NCBI RefSeq assembly: GCF_028554725.1
Contig: NC_071668.1
Location: 1,612,001-1,676,000, forward strand
Direction: 5' to 3'
DNA: 64,000 bases
DNA from: Zeugodacus cucurbitae
Taxonomy: Eukaryota; Arthropoda; Insecta; Diptera; Tephritidae
Shown: positions 62,636 to 64,000 of the stretch, one piece after another
Layout: each line of letters opens with the position of its first letter
How positions within the stretch are numbered: position 1 is the first letter of the stretch
The notes under the pieces: model-generated
Told to the model about the DNA's origin: nothing
Databases searched by the model: none
The model's input: only the letters and a program-made list of their open reading frames with translations
Position numbers and translations under genes: made by a program

Positions 62636-64000
62636 AATATATAAAGTCCATAGTTGTACTGTTAGAATCATGTGGAATACAATTTTTCCCCATTTTTTTT
62701 CTTTTTATTTTTGATCAGTCGATCGTGACGAATGATCTAGTTGTATTGCTTTTTTATCGGCGGAGGTGTACGATGATCATTGATTTGTACTGTTACTGTC
62801 GAAATATGGTATGCAGGCCTTATATAACACTTCTAACGGAACAATAGACAAATTGTCACTTAATTGCCAGCCACCTATTGAACACATACACCAAATCAGT
62901 GAAGCATTTATAGTGAACCAATTTGTTTTTTTTTTCAATATAATTGTTTCGAATTGTTTTGACGCTCGATCGGTTGAGCGGTTGAGTGGTTAAGGTGTTG
63001 CCTTTGGCCATATGCGTGCATACGTGAAACTGTCAATGGGACCCCCTGGCGTGACAAATTTATTATTGAACATTTGCCGATTATTTATTGTGGCACATCA
63101 ATGGCGTTTATTATTTTTTTCTTTTCAAGCCACAAAAAGCACAATTAAAAAGTTTCGCTGTCTTTTAAAATGAATTTGGCGCTTTTATTGCGAACTGCAT
63201 ATAGACATACATATAACTATAAGTATATTTATGTATATATGTACATAAATAATTATATACACTGCGCTGTGCAGTAAAATTTCATGAAGCTTTAACGCCT
63301 CAATACATCCGCTGAAAAGCGCAAGTTCGCCGCACAAACAGGTATCACCGACAGCCAGCCGACTCTTTGCTGCGCTGCGTCAGTCGAGCGCAAAAATGCT
63401 AATTATGCGCAAATTGTTTCGTAAATTTGCATGTAAATCAGTTTAACTTGCAGCCGCAGCCAGCAGCCGCGCCAACAACACCGGCAGTTGCGTGCAATTA
63501 CTGGCCACTGGGACACACCGCGCCACTTGGCTCTCTCGCATTGCTTTCTGCCTGTTGGCGGCTATTCAACACTATCCATTAATATTCTGCCGCAACAACA
63601 ACAAAAACAACAAAGCTATAATTTTCATTCAAAAAACAAAAAGCTGCAAAAGTTAAAACAATTTCAACTACATTATTATATTAGTGAAAAAAATCGGCAA
63701 AATATAAAATCATAATAAACAACACAAACAACATATACTATATGTGTTGCCGTATGAAGCCATTGCCGGCAATTTAGCAATAACGCTTTGGCGCATAAGT
63801 TCAACACATTGTCTGCGAAGTGTTTAACGCATGCAACTTTAGACTCGAAATTAAATGCGCCATAATTTGGCAGAGTGGCCGCGAGAGTAGTGAACAGACG
63901 TGCAACGCGTTCAAAAGTGCCGACGCAGCGTCAAAGCGCCATCTTGTGCCGCCGCGACTTGATTGCTCTCTGGGGGCAGTGTGGCGGTACATCTACAAGT
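62636..64000. other. non-coding right end of window
   Basis: No gene is seen. 63396-63432 has three octamer-like POU words close together (ATGCTAAT, ATGCGCAAAT, ATTTGCAT) beside a TAATTA core, which would suit an enhancer. CAA-rich and A-rich stretches follow at 63590-63720. The sequence simply runs off the window. Confidence 0.45.

Noticed and set aside
62978..62995. Resemblance to the D-arm of a serine or leucine tRNA (GGTTGAGTGGTTAAGG)
   Set aside because: No matching B box, acceptor pairing or anticodon arm follows. The word lies in an 8-base tandem (CGGTTGAG twice, then TGGTTAAG), which explains it.
1..64000. CRISPR arrays, operons, phage or bacterial features
   Set aside because: The DNA is eukaryotic with spliced genes; no spaced direct repeats of that type are present.

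Overview
The window is nuclear DNA of a higher fly. It is AT-rich and intron-bearing, and full of short dinucleotide and (GTT)n runs and decayed Tc1/mariner and Helitron elements. The gene content (an insect-specific DUF1091 gene beside a Tbx20-class T-box gene) and the repeat style suggest a true fruit fly (Tephritidae) or a close relative. That placement is an inference from style and recollection, not from a search.

Only two genes can be supported. At the left edge, on the + strand, is the 3' part of a small DUF1091 gene (three exons, 1-528). Convergent to it, on the - strand, is a complete six-exon Tbx20-type T-box gene (coding 18249 down to 3067, 680 residues). It is best matched to H15, the paralogue of midline. 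All five introns have GT-AG ends and compatible phases. The protein has an N-terminal eh1-type Groucho motif (about 143-150), a full T-box (about 297-499) and a Tbx20-type C-terminus.

Region by region: 529-3066 is the tail-to-tail spacer with a decayed (GTT)n-headed repeat. 3067-18249 is the T-box gene; its 6.7 kb third intron and 4.5 kb first intron hold a 308 bp deleted transposon, a 609 bp non-autonomous Helitron and a second deleted transposon copy. From 18250 to 64000 I see no convincing protein-coding gene. This is about 45 kb of 5' flank, probably the cis-regulatory landscape of the T-box gene, and it could belong partly to a gene beyond the window.

The most informative structures in the desert are mobile-element fossils and one hairpin. 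An 865 bp element at 45989-46853 has TA target duplication, matching termini and an open DDE-domain transposase, but it has lost its DNA-binding region. Three shorter elements (11228, 16914, 54963) come from a sister family and keep only the first or last codons of the transposase. A mariner remnant at 62318-62635 keeps the last 23 codons of its transposase. Just before it lies a nearly perfect 48 bp inverted repeat with a 22-base loop (62148-62265), which would fold into a long RNA hairpin. No clearly new multi-gene system is visible. The hairpin and the series of transposon deletion products are the observations most worth following.
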